Assembly (NCBI GenBank): GCA_039090855.1
Contig: CM077025.1
Location: 102,404,489-102,468,488 of the forward strand
Origin: Macrothele yani
Taxonomy: Eukaryota; Arthropoda; Arachnida; Araneae; Macrothelidae
DNA length: 64,000 nucleotides
Direction: 5' to 3'
Shown here piece after piece: positions 44,205-55,110 of the stretch. The position numbers were made by a program, and so were the translations under genes. Positions within the stretch are counted from its first letter, which is position 1. The number at the start of each line of letters is the position of its first letter. The notes under the pieces are model-generated. The model did no database searches. It was not told the DNA's origin and was given only the letters and a program-made list of their open reading frames with translations.

Positions 44205-44440
44205 TATAACGAAGTAAATTTCTCCGTCATTTTTATCCGCGCCGGGGCTCGAACCCGGTTCCCCTCATTCCGGAATAAGTTGCTCTACCAATTGAGCTAC
44301 GCGGACATTTTTCTGATTCCTATCTGCCATTATGTCGTGTGCGTCCTTCTGGCAGGTACGTCACATCTCCTGGTACGTTACATCATCTCCCTCGTGTGCG
44401 TCTTTCTGGCAGGTACGTCACATCTCCTGGTACGTTACAC
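44205..44440 (-). repeat. tRNA-headed repeat unit A
   Basis: Reversed, 44235-44306 folds like a tRNA of 72 bases: GTCCGCG acceptor pairing with CGCGGAT, GCTCAATTGGTAGAGC D arm and GGGTTCGAGCCC T arm. The anticodon arm (CTTATTCCGGAATGAG) does not make a normal 5-bp stem and 7-base loop. Flanks TAACGAAGTAAATTTCTCCG and CTGATTCCTATCTGCC are shared with units B and C, so this is a SINE-type repeat, not a working tRNA gene. The distal part GGCAGGTACGTCACATCTCC is itself duplicated. Confidence 0.7.
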
Positions 44441-44547
44441 GCTCTTAATGTTTTTGGGAAGAAGACACTATGTAATTATTTGAACATATAAAATAATATT
44501 TTTGCATGTTTAATTTGTGACATACGTTGCTCTTGATCTCTTTGGGG

Positions 44548-44765
44548 AGTAACCCCGGTGCTGCAGCGGTCTAAGCGATGGCTTCTAATCATTCGCCAAA
44601 CGGAGGGGTCAGGGTTATAATCCCGGTAAGGCATGGATGTCGTATTTGTCCTACGGCCATCCCGGTGGCGCAGTGATTTAAGCGATGGCTTCTGGTCATT
44701 CGCCCAACAGAGAGGGTCTGTGTTAGAATCCCGGGTAATGGTTGTTTGCGTTTGTCTTTCGGAGG
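44548..44765 (+). repeat. Two tandem SINE heads
   Basis: Two head-only copies in a row (44548-44656 and 44657-44765), each with a CCCGGTG-GCAG-G-T-TAAGCGATGG start, an AATCCCGG B-box-like end and GTTTGTC-T-CGG. Body and poly(A) are missing between them. Confidence 0.7.
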
Positions 44766-44877
44766 TTTATTCACTGAGTTCCTAGTTCACCTATGTACAT
44801 TCCTGTCGTTGAAACACAGAATGTCTATACTGTATGTATCTGTTCACCAAGTTCAGTGTGTATGTCAATGTATCTTT

Positions 44878-44992
44878 GGAAAACTGCTACACATAATTCG
44901 GAAACTTGGAAAACTGCCACAATTTCGAAGTGCCCCTCGGAGGAACAGCAACTCGGCCCGGCCCCTTAATGAAAAACATGTGGGAGTTTTCC
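44878..44992. repeat. ~115-bp MITE-like repeat, copy 1
   Basis: Starts GGAAAACTGCTACACATAAT and ends ACATGTGGGAGTTTTCC, an inverted pair, with an internal GGAAAACTGCCAC. The whole unit is the reverse complement of 51066-51182 with scattered differences. Confidence 0.75.
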
Positions 44993-45186
44993 TGTTTGGC
45001 GGTTTATAGTTAACCGGATCTTACATGCCATTTTCTGTAAGTAGGAATCTCCTATTATAATTCTATGCCACTATAATAACACCTACACTTTTACAAATCT
45101 AATACGAAATGCAATTTGCGTATACATTCCCTTATACACTGAGTGCTGGCCACTTTATTATGACCACCCCCTCAGTACTTCGGTGT

Positions 45187-45771
45187 ATAACGAAGTAAAT
45201 TTCTCCGTCATTTTCTGGTCTACGCCGGGATTCGAACCCGAGGCCGCTTATTCCGGAACAAGTCGCTCTACCAACTGAGCTACGCAGACGATTATTCTGA
45301 TTCCTATCTGCCTTTATGTCGTGTGCGTCCTGCTGGCAGGTACGCCACACCCCCCCCCGAAAGAGGGCCGGGGGCATGGCCCACGGGTCAGCCGTGACCA
45401 TGAATCGTTGCAGGCAGCCATCCACTGTAGAACGTGCACTTGAAAACTCCCAGTCAATCTGCTGTGTGGAATGCAACATCACACATTTTTATTTTTCGAA
45501 GCGCTGGAGATGGGATTCTCTGATTTTTCCTATCTCGCGGTGTGGAAAGAACATCACACCAATGCGAGATTTTGAACGGCCGGGTCATCCGGATAGTTCG
45601 GGCGCCATTATAACGAAGTAAATTTCTCCGTCATTTTCTGGTCTACGCCGGGATTCGAACCCGAGGCCGCTTATTCCGGAACAAGTCGCTCTACCAACTG
45701 AGCTACGCAGACGATTATTCTGATTCCTATCTGCCTTTATGTCGTGTGCGTCCTGCTGGCAGGTACGTCAC
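45187..45771 (-). repeat. tRNA-headed repeat units B and C, inside the Tc1 element
   Basis: Two near-identical units (45187-45349 and 45611-45771) flank about 260 bases of other sequence (with a C-run and GC-rich start). Each holds a tRNA-like 72-mer on the minus strand (45218-45289 and 45641-45712) with acceptor GTCTGCG and CGTAGAC, D arm GCTCAGTTGGTAGAGC, T arm GGGTTCGAATCCC, and an anticodon arm with TTCCGGAA that does not fold normally. A composite of two units around other sequence could arise by insertion or recombination. Confidence 0.75.
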
Positions 45772-45779
45772 AGGTGGGC

Positions 45780-46760
45780 CCCTTTTTACCTTTAACACTG
45801 CGTCGATTCTTCGTGGCATGGACTCCACGAGATGTTGATAGGTGGTTTGTGGAATCTGAGACCATGCTTGATGAATAGCACTTTCCAGGAGTGTGAGATT
45901 ACAGGGTTGTGGATCCAGCAGTCTGATGGCTCGTTCAACTTCATCCCACAAATTCTCATTGGGGTTGAGATCTGGAGATTGTGGGGGCCACCTAAGCAAA
46001 GTAAACTCACAGGCATGTTCCTGAAACCAATCCTGTACAATACGAGCACTATGGCAGGACGCATTATCTTGTTGAAAGTAGCCATTTACATGGCAGGATG
46101 CACTTGGTCCACAACGATGTTTAGATATGATGTGCCAGTCAGACGTTGATCAACACGAATTAAAGGGCTCAAAGCATGCCAGGAAAACATTCCCCAAACC
46201 ATAACGTTGCCTCCACCAGCTTGAAGGGTTGTGGCAATGCATTTGTGGTCCATGCTTTCGTGCTGTTTCCGCAAAATTCTCACTCGGCCATCGGCATGGT
46301 GCAACTGAAAACGTGATTCATCGGACCACATAATTTGTTTCCAATTATCGACTGTCCAATCCTTGTGCTCCTGTGCGAACTGGAGACGTTTTCTCTTGTT
46401 AACTGCAGATAGCAAAGGTGTTCGAACAGGGCTTCGGCTGCCATATCCCATCTGATGCAGTGTACGGCCAACAGTGCGTGCAGAGATCATTTGAGGGGAT
46501 CCTTGATTAAGATGGTCTGTAATTTGCTGCACTGTTGTCCTTCTGTTGTCTGTTACCAGTCTGGACACTCTCCGTTCCGCCGGAGCAGCCACTAGTCGAT
46601 GACGTCCACACGTTGCACGTAGAGACCCAGTTTTTTGCCTGACAGTCCAGTCTTTAAGCACTTTAACAACAGCTGTTCTGGAGCATTTCACGAATGCGGC
46701 GGTTTCGGTGATACTCGCTCATACAATCATCCCACGTTAAAAGTCCGTCAAATCGCATTT
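45780..46760 (-). pseudogene. Tc1 transposase with stop and frameshift
   Basis: Nearly full length. An N-terminal SITETAAFVKCSRTAVVKVL helix-turn-helix is preceded by an in-frame TGA where a Gly codon is usual. The 201-codon middle part has IMWSDESRFQLHHADGRVRI (first D) and GGGNVMVWGMFSW. A shift near 46080 leads into QQDNASCHSARIVQDWF (second D), QSPDLNPNENLWDEVERAI (E within NENLW) and LVESMPRRIDAVL. The DD34E residues are present but spread over frames, so it is inactive. Confidence 0.9.
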
Positions 46761-46917
46761 TTTACCCATCTCATCACCCAAAAATCACTTCTACTACTGT
46801 CGCAAGCCCTAAGCTTTCCCTTTTTATACTAGTTTCGCCCTCAGGCGGCAACAGAATGCAGCCATAGCTCATTTGCTTAAAACTGTCAGGTGGTCATAAT
46901 AAAGTGGAGACTCAGTG

Positions 46918-48301
46918 TCTAAGGTGCAGGAGTTTTATGCGGTATGTTTTGCTAACGGTGGAAGAAAGAATAGGAGTTTTCCGCCAAGAAAACAGCTGTT
47001 CAACAACGACAATCACCAAAGAGGAAAGACCTTCCGTTAATACAATTTGTATATGTCCCTGTAACGTCTCACTAACAGAAAGGTACCAATCTCCCGGGTA
47101 CGAGTTTTCTAAAATTCAATTTTAGGAAAATTCCGTGATTGCTTCAATTCGTGAAATAATTTACGAATTTGAAGAGGGGAAAATGTATCGGAATAGTTAG
47201 AAGAGGTGAAGATGATGCTAAACCTGAAAATCAGGCATTAAAACTGAACAGGAGGGAACGGAACTGCATGGGTACGAGTTTGCTGGGCACCAATTTGCTG
47301 GGTATCAATCTCCCGTGTTACATTATTGGATTATTCAACATTGTGTGTAAATATATTTATATTGTCTAGCATAGGCGCCGACTTCGTGGGTTCGAGACAG
47401 TTTTTGAACCTTCCAATGATTTTGTTGAGGGTTCCTCGAACCCCTAATATTTTTGGGCGTATTTCGTGGAAAAAATACACGTACGCATATGTGCATAAAT
47501 TTTGGTTTTCGTTATCAATTCTTCAAGGTTTTTATTATTCATTCCCCGTTTATTATAGTATATAAAAAGTGTGTATAGAAATTTACCCCTCGGACTATTT
47601 ATTGTGTCTCAAAAAAGAATTAGTGTTTGTTCGTGCTCATAAAATTTGACGCGACAGACAATACATCAAGTACCGTTGTTTAAGAGCATTTAAAACTTTA
47701 AATTTTAGAAAATTCTGCGGTTTGTATAGGTTCCCACAAAAAACAAGTCGAGCTTTACAATCGGAAACGAGAACCTATTCGAGGTCATATTGATAAAGGT
47801 GGAAATATGTTGCACAGTCAGTTGACCCGCCCTATCTTCGGGCAGTCAGGAAACAAGAAGGTTAGAACAGAGAGAAGAAGGCATCAGTAACCGCTGGTGA
47901 AGCCAAGTCTGATCATCTGGTTTCTTGGGCCCTCCGGTTGGGGAGGTTCAGTGGCGTGATGTCACTTACTGAAGACCTGTGCTAGAGCACAGGTTGATAG
48001 CGACTGTCTCTCACTCTCAGCAGCATTCCCTGAAGGTCAACAAAACTCCCACAGCTTTAGCAAGGCCGTGATTGGTTAATACGGAATATGCACTTCCGCT
48101 CGACAAAGCATAATTTTGTTTAATTTTTTTAGAAAATATTAAACAGTATTTCTGTAACTTTTTGTAAATTTTTAGTTATGTGCATGTATATTTCGGTCTC
48201 ATTTTTTCCTGACTGTACATGATGCACAAGTGCCTCTGAAACCTCTTCAAAGTCAACGATTTCCACATAGTATAAGTACAGAAGCAGCCCAAGTTGAGCA
48301 T
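46918..48301. other. Non-coding stretch, no gene recognised
   Basis: Contains a short repeated phrase ((C/G)TACCAATCTCCCGGGTACGA near 47082 and GGTATCAATCTCCCGTG near 47300). Nothing else is assignable. Confidence 0.4.
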
Positions 48302-48475
48302 CCTGGAGCTGCGGATGGCTTAGTAGTTAGCGAGTCAGACTATCATTGCAAGGTCCTCAGGTTCGAGCCTGGGTTGATCTTTCAGAGATGGTGTGATTTA
48401 CTAACAATCGCCGTGCATCGGACGAGCACGTTAAGTGACGGCCCTCAGGCTGAACTCACTGGTTAAATGGGTATC
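48302..48475 (+). repeat. Second tRNA-derived SINE family
   Basis: GGATGGCTTAGTAGTTAGCG (A box) and CAGGTTCGAGCCTGGG (B box), 45 bases apart, followed by a non-tRNA body. It differs from the main SINE in both boxes and tail. The 3' border is not clear. Confidence 0.6.
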
Positions 48476-49979
48476 CTTTCCTATGCCCCACCTGGAATTC
48501 TCTCACCCCTCTGTGTGCAACATCGTACTTGTAGGGTGGCGCCATCTACTGTACTCTAATCTCACCACAAACTGTTCTGTCAAAGTCGCTAGACTTGCTC
48601 TCATTCCTTCTGTGTCCTGCCCAAAAGGCGATCTCGCTGTAGGTAGCTGGGACCTAAACTCTATTCACTGTGGACGGAAGTCCTACAAGAAAATGACAAA
48701 TACTGTGGTTGAGTATCCTGGGCATACGCAGCTGATACGAAGTAGAGCCCACGGAAAACGTAGGGCATGGGGCTGATGTCATGTCCTCTCCCTTCTAACC
48801 TCCTATTTAAACTCAGAAATAATTTGAAGAAAAAAATTTGGAATTTTTAAAATTGGTAAAAAAAAACCTTAAAATATATTTTACATGTTTTAGTTACTTT
48901 TATAAGACAATTATGTTGAATATTCACATAGTATCTGTGTATTGTATATAATAATGCTGCGCCTACAGAAGCAAAATAAATAAAATAAATAATTTTCTAG
49001 AGAAAAAAATAATCTGTAATTAACTGTAATTTGATTCATTTTAGCATTTCAGGCGTCTTATTGTGCCAGATAATCTCACTGAATGAAATTTAAATTAGAC
49101 TTAAATACTCTGAAAAATGAATTGGTAATTCGATTAAAAATTTCCGGAACCCTCAATAATTTTTCAAGTCGGCGCTTGTGTTGTCTACTGTTATATAAGT
49201 GAAAAACCTCCAGTAAGGATTCAATTAAAGTATCAAGTTTATGTGGTTGCAGTTCCTTTAAGTCATGACATACTGTTTTTAAGTTATTTTCAGCGAATGA
49301 TAAGGACCTTTATTTTTCATTTATTAATTTCATTTTATTGACTGATCAATAGTTTGCTTCATATATTAATTAATAAATGGTAAGATAACTGCACCAAAAC
49401 ATTTATTTTGTGGTAAATTGTTCTTCCGACTTTTGACTTAAAATTTGTTTTTCCACAAAACGGAAAAATGCGCCTCGTCACTGGGTGACATGTGATCTGT
49501 AAGAATAGCTCACAATTCCCAAAGCCATCTGGATTTGGGCGGTGGAACTAATGAAGAAGCATTGGTATAGTTAAGTTTTTCACCCCCTTGTTCATGAGGG
49601 AAGCAATCTTAGCATGTGCCCGTCGCATTGTGATTCCTTCCCCAGGAGACTACTTCCTTAAATGAGGACAATGGGTTTGGTCTTTAAAAGTAAACCGCAG
49701 CAAGTAAACATCTGGAGATGGAGTGGTTGTTTTGCTATTGTTCCACAGAACGGCGCAATGTGGAGGAGGTAAAAGAGCGTAAAAACTCAGGGCTATTGGT
49801 ACAAAGGCTTGTTCTTTTAGCGAAGCATACTTTGCTTCCCGAAGAGGGAGGCTGTGGCATAGTTGCGGTGCTATCTCTCTTCGCAAGAGTAATCTAATCC
49901 CCTCCGATATCTAAGCGCACGTGGGAAGGAATTAAATCCATGTTTATACCCCAGTAAATCTAACGAACATCACTGAAAC
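48476..49979. other. Non-coding stretch, no gene recognised
   Basis: Ordinary AT-rich sequence. The part at 49640-49900 has a 78-codon minus frame without domains. It may belong to the decayed P-type element that follows but I cannot show it. Confidence 0.4.
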
Positions 49980-50920
49980 ACATTAAAACAGAAGAAATAT
50001 TTGTTTTGAAATCATTAAGCAGAATGTTTCATATTCGAAGATTTGAAAGCTAAAATTATCAGCAAATACCCATATTTTTGACCATTGAAAAAAAGGATTA
50101 TCGAAAAATGACCTGTCCATAGAAATTTCAAGTCCTCTCCACAACGTATTGCATCATCCCAAGTCAGAAATAACTTTTAGTTCAACCCCAGTAGTTTCCA
50201 AACCTTGATTTATTGAAAAAAAGCAATATTTTTTTCATTTGTAAGTTAAAGAATATTGGCTGCTTCCATTGCGATAATAATCCTCGGATTAAGAAAAATT
50301 GGGCTTTCTTGAAAGGGCAAAGAATTTTGTCCATTCTGGTGTCGTAGTATAGCCTAGAGTCAATATGAATTTCGTCAAAGCTTAAAACATAAAGCTTTAC
50401 AGGGCGATTTAAACTTTCATAGCTTTTTTTCCCCCATCAACAAAAAGACATCGTGTTGAATGCCTGGATTACGGGTAAATTTTGCGCACCATCTTTTCTA
50501 AGTAATGGAATAATAATGTTTTTCCCCCTCCAGAAGTCATATATGATTTTTCTAAAGAGAGCTCTTATTACGATGCATTTCGATACATCTTCAGGTGCCC
50601 ATTTTATCCATTGCTTCCTTTCGTAAGATCACTTGGGCGTCGTAAATATATCATGGTTACCTTTACCTAATCTTTCCAACGTACTATAGCTTCTCTTAAT
50701 TTCTTTTAATTGCTTCTTGAGTTGGATAATTTGTTTTGACCAGAACCTTGTAATGATGTATGCATTTCTGATTTGTGCAGAGATATTTAATAATCTCTCG
50801 TTTCTCATTCTTTAAAGCACCTAGTACACTTTCAAGATCAGATATTTTTTCCTGCAGTCTTTTACTCTCTTTCATCTTTTCACATTTCAAACATACATGA
50901 AGTTGCGGAATTACTATCTT
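49980..50920 (-). pseudogene. P-element/THAP9-type transposase remnant
   Basis: Minus strand, in order: a coiled coil (KMKESKRLQEKISDLESVLG, 50700-50890); WAPEDVSKCIVIRALFRKII, the usual entry to the P-type RNase H region; YVLSFDEIHIDSRLYYDTRM with the first catalytic aspartate; FFLIRGLLSQWKQPIFF, a hallmark of P transposases; and LEISMDRSFFDNPFF with WVFADNFSFQIF near 50050-50150. The frame is broken by several shifts and stops. The THAP domain expected upstream is not seen here. P-type transposases move DNA by a GTP-dependent cut-and-paste reaction. Confidence 0.7.
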
Positions 50921-51065
50921 GTTTCGTCCTAAATCGAATCTAACCCGCCGCTGATACGGGATTTTTTTAATTTAAAGTTTTAATTCGATCCAAAGAACTT
51001 TCTAAAATTCTTGGTCTCCGATAAACCGTCACACACGAAAACTGCCACACATCTTTCAGCAACTT

Positions 51066-51182
51066 GGAAAACTGCCACATGCTTTTCATTAAGGGATCGA
51101 GCACAAATTGCTGTTCCTCCGAGGAACACTTTGAATGTGTGTCAGTTTTCCCAGTTTGCGGGAATTATGTGTGGCAGTTTTT
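51066..51182. repeat. ~117-bp MITE-like repeat, copy 2
   Basis: Starts GGAAAACTGCCACATGCTTT and ends TTATGTGTGGCAGTTTTTC, an inverted pair. It is the reverse complement of 44878-44992. An extra GAAAACTGCCACACATCTTT lies just upstream (51038). Confidence 0.75.
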
Positions 51183-51267
51183 CAAAGTGCCTAATGACGG
51201 GAAGATCTTTTGTTTATCGAAATTTTCATGCCGGTTCATACGAGTTTCTTGGCATATATATATATAT

Positions 51268-52250
51268 AAATTGAAAACTAGATTTTACGAAAAATTTGTA
51301 GGGGGCCTCCACCCGTGCCAATAACCGTCACCTTCTAAGTTAGAGCACCATGAGGTAGTACACCAAATTTGGTGGTTCTAAATTGAAAACTGTAGATTTC
51401 ACGAATATTGCGTATTGGGGCCCCCTACCTTTCCAAAAACCGTTTACGGTCTAAATTAGAGCACCACGAGGAAGTTTACCAAATTTTTTGGTTCTAAATT
51501 GAAAACTGTAGATTTTACGAAAATTTTCTATGGGGGCCCATCGACTCCGGGCTCAGACCACTTCCAGAAACTGTCTACGGTCTAAGTTAGAGCACCATGA
51601 GGTAGTATACCAAATTTGGTGGTTTTAAATTGAAAACTGTAGATTTGACGAATATTGCGTATGGGGCCTCTTTGATCGCGGGCACCCCCACCCGTTCCGA
51701 AAACCCTCTACCGTCTAAATTAGAGCACCATGAGATATTATACCAAATTTGGTGGTTCTAAATAATATTGCGTATTAAGTTGACCCCGGGCCCCATACCT
51801 TTTCAAAAACCGTTTACGATCTAAGTTAGAGCACCATGAGGAAGTACATCAAATTTTGTGGTTCTAAATTGAAAACTGTAGATTTTACGAAAATTTTCTA
51901 TGGGGGTCCATCGACCCCAGGCTCAAACCACTTCCAAAAACTGTCTATGGTCTAAGTTAGAGCACCATGAGGTAGTATACCAAATTTGGTGGTTTTAAAT
52001 TGAAAACTGTAGATTTTACGAATATTGCGTATTGGGCCCCCTACCTTTCCAAAAACCGTTTACGGTCTAAGTTAGAGCACCCGAGGAAGTATATCAAATT
52101 TTGTGGTTCTAAATTGAAAACTGTAGATTTTACGAAAATGTTCTATGTGGGCCCCCTCGACCCCGGGCTAAGACCACATCCAAAGCCACCATGAGGTAGT
52201 GTACCAAATTTGGTGGCTTTAAATTGAAAACCGTAGATTTTACAAAATTT
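51268..52250. repeat. Satellite array with a two-monomer (~245 bp) higher-order unit
   Basis: About nine monomers of 109-131 bp share TTAGAGCACCATGAGGTAGT, ACCAAATTTGGTGGTT-TAAA and TTGAAAACTGTAGATTTTAC. Two types alternate: one has GAATATTGCGTATTGGG and CCTTTCCAAAAACCGTTTAC, the other has GAAAATTTTCTATGGGGGCC with CCACTTCCA-AAACTGTCTA. Anchors at about 51383, 51632, 51871 and 52116 give a dimer period of 239-249. One monomer near 51761 is shortened. No spacer-repeat structure of a CRISPR kind. Confidence 0.9.
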
Positions 52251-52984
52251 TTGTATGAGATGAGAGATTAATTAGTGCCCCCTCCTGAAATATTTTTATA
52301 AGTGCCGCATACTAGTCTTCTGCAAATTAAATCAGTGTCTGAACAAATTTTTCCTATCAAAGATCAAATGTTTAGAAAAATACAAAAGAATGAAAAAAAT
52401 GAAAAGAAAAAAGCCGTGTAATTAATGTCCCCCATCCTGAAATGTTATGGCTCGCGATGTTATGACTTGCGATGTTTTGACGTGCTACGCTTCTGGAGAT
52501 GCCCTGAGTCTCTTAACCGTGAAGCCGCCAGGTGTGGGAATTTGACGTTGTTACATAACACCTATGTAATTTCAACGGCTGTATTTTGGAATTGCGTGGA
52601 TTTTGGTTGAAAAAACTGTGTTAATATCAAACCGGAATGAATTATGCTTCATAGACGAGTCAAGTTTTCAACTTTAATGTTACATTTTGTTTTGAATTCG
52701 CACTAATGTTCCTGTATTTCAATTTAAAATAAAAATGGGAAGGGGCTTCAAAATAATTAAGAATTTTATAAATTTAGCATTTTCTCACACATGGGGAGCA
52801 AGTTATGATGAGAAATTTGCGACGAAAGAAGGCGATTCGGTCAGCACACAATGCATTGCAATAGCATTGGAAACCATCAGTTTTCCCACACTTTGACGGC
52901 TGTCACTCGCGGTTACAGGCTTCACGCAAAGTGGTACTACTCCATTCACAAGGGCATCTCCAGATATCTTATTCTAACCTCCTT
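52251..52984. other. Non-coding stretch, no gene recognised
   Basis: ATTA-TG(C/T)CCCC-TCCTGAAAT occurs near 52270 and 52420. No gene. Confidence 0.4.
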
Positions 52985-53068
52985 GGCCTCACCGGGATTC
53001 AAACCCGGACCATTCGCGGATGAATGGTCAGAAGCCAGCTCTTAGACCACTGCGCCACCGGGTCAGTG
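52985..53068 (-). repeat. SINE head fragment
   Basis: Minus-oriented head only: CACCGGGATTCAAACCCGGA (B box side) to CCACTGCGCCACCGGGTC (A box side). The tail is missing. Confidence 0.8.
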
Positions 53069-53104
53069 TCACAAGCTTCACGCAAAGTAGAATTAACGAG
53101 ACAT

Positions 53105-53324
53105 TTTTTTTTGATTGGAGGTTTAACGACCACCGTGAGCAACTCAATGGGCTATAAGCAGTCGCCCGTCCCTAATTTAGGGTCACTGGTTCCAGGGAAG
53201 GGAGAGAGCCAGTGCCGTAAGACAAACACAACATCCATGCCTGACCGGGATTCGAACCCGGACCCCTTACGGACGAATGATCAGAGGCCAGTGCCTTAGA
53301 CCACTGCGCCACCGGGGCGGCAAA
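53105..53324 (-). repeat. tRNA-derived SINE, full length
   Basis: Well-preserved copy bounded by the target duplication AACGAGACAT (53095-53104 and 53325-53334). Confidence 0.92.
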
Positions 53325-53449
53325 AACGAGACATCTCCAGATATCTTGTTCTAACATTCTTGGGTGTAGCAGAATTTTCCATAATCTCGAAAGGATTACA
53401 TAAAAGTTACAGCAGAAACAGAAGGGAGCGCTCAAATACCATATTTAGC

Positions 53450-53521
53450 GACCTCGACGGCGAAGTAGTCTAAGCGATGGCTTATGATCATTCATCCGGG
53501 ATCGAATCCCGGTAAGGCATA
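53450..53521 (+). repeat. SINE head fragment
   Basis: GAAGTAGTCTAAGCGATGGC and GGGATCGAATCCCGGTAAGG match the SINE head. The sequence between the boxes is shortened. Confidence 0.7.
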
Positions 53522-54671
53522 TTTTGGAATCAAATTCCAGATATTTTTGGATGGCGTTTCTGAGAAATATGTACAGCAAAAATCATGTAATCAGAAGACT
53601 AGCAAATAGGACCACCAGAATGCTGTAGAAAGTGCTTTGAGAGACAGGATGAAATACATGTGGTAGCTTCCAGGTGTCCTTAGATATTCTAGAGTGGGGG
53701 CCTTCTTTAGTGATTATAAAAGCTAAAAAACCCCATATACTTTATTGCAAAATCTCATACATACTTTAATCATCACCCTCTGATTTAATAACTAACATAC
53801 TTCTATAGTCATATCTTCAGACTGATGAACTGCACAGACACAATAAATCTATATACGTATTTGAATTAAAAGGAAAATAGAAAACTTTAACTATATAGAA
53901 CCTCAGCCAGCCGTCCCAGTAATCAGAAGAGTGGAATTCTGGAAAATTGTCAGAAGTGGTGTGCATGGTGGATGTGTTCTGTAGCACTAGTCCTTTCCCT
54001 TTGAACCAGCAGTCCTATTTTAGGAACTAGCAACTCATTACATCCTCATGAGGATGTTAACCGCTCAGAGAAAAAAACCCAGCCATTGCGATACACCATA
54101 AACTTGACAGACAGTTTAATTACATCATAAGGTATAGGCAATCCCTTTAAGGATATAAGTTGATGCTGAATTCTCAGTTCAAACACAGAGTCAACAAAAT
54201 GAGATTTGGCTCATAAGTTGTGACATGACAAAGCTATTATCCATGTCTGTGGTGTATCTAAACAACTACTCATATTTAGAAGTTGGGCATGCGAGTGGCT
54301 TAATGTTCAGAGCACACAATCTAAGAACAGCTTCTGAACACACCCATTATGGTTTGCAAGTCATGCCAAGTATTATAATAAGAGACACAAGAGGCTCTTC
54401 ATTATAAATAAGTTTAAGGATATCTAAATCTTTTGCACTTTATTTTCATCACTTTCCAATCAAGGTGCTCTGTACTGCATTTCAATAAATCTGTCCTAAG
54501 CTTCAAAACTTAATGTGAAGAACACGCAGTAATTATTTACAAGGCAATGTATACCCCTTCCCCCCATAACAGGAATTAAAAACACTAACAAATGACTACT
54601 CAGAACAATTATTAAAACACTTACTCAAGGCTTTACTCAGATTATTATACATGATTCTATTTTAACTCGAA
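53522..54671. other. Non-coding stretch, no gene recognised
   Basis: A weak SINE-tail-like phrase (CTAGTCCTTTCCCTTTGAACCAGCAGTCC, split at about 53988-54016) is the only recognisable trace. Confidence 0.35.
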
Positions 54672-54948
54672 AAACTTTCAATTACTCTTCACATCTTCTG
54701 AGTTCCCTTGTTTTTACAGATATTTCTGGCCTCCAGATTTTCACCAAGGTCTGTTCTCAATATGTAGAAACTGTATCTAAAGTTTTGTTGTGTGAACAAA
54801 ACTTTTAAGCTTTGTTTACAACACAACTTTAGATAGTTTCTATACTTTGAGATGTACAGGCCTTGGTAAAAATCTAGAGGCCTGAAACATCTGTAAAAAC
54901 AAAGGAACTCAGAAGTTGTTAAGAGTAATTGAAAGTAGTTCAAGCTAA
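54672..54948. repeat. Fold-back repeat, ~125-bp arms
   Basis: The left arm (54675-54800) starts CTTTCAATTACTCTTCACAT. The right arm (about 54815-54946), reversed, starts CTTTCAATTACTCTTAACAA. Both run through CTTCTGAGTTCC-TTGTTTTTACAGAT and ACCAAGG-CTGT, with about 15 bases of loop. A third, single-arm copy in the left orientation lies at 54995-55110. Confidence 0.85.
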
Positions 54949-55110
54949 AATATAATCAAGTAAATTCAAACAATTAAATTCAATTTTAACAGCTTTAAGT
55001 TAATCTTCATATCTTCTGAGTTCTTTTGTATTTTCAGATGTTTCTGGCTTCTGGATCTTCCTGTTCACAATATTCGAAACTGTATCAAAAGCTTCGTTTA
55101 CACAGAAAGA

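Larger units (their letters stand above)
45137..46917 (-). mobile_element. Tc1 transposon with tRNA-headed repeats inserted
   Basis: The left end reads CACTGAGTGCTGGCCACTTT after TA. The right end, reversed, reads CACTGAGTCTCCACTTTATT; the outer TA there is changed. Both ends continue ATTATGACCACC. Length without the insertion at about 45184-45771 is close to a normal Tc1. Confidence 0.9.

Noticed and set aside
44235..45712. Three tRNA genes on the minus strand
   Set aside because: The anticodon arm does not fold and all three share long identical flanks, so they are tRNA-headed repeats.
51268..52250. Regular repeats that might suggest a CRISPR-like array
   Set aside because: The whole monomer is repeated without unique spacers, monomers are over 100 bp and the context is animal; it is a satellite.
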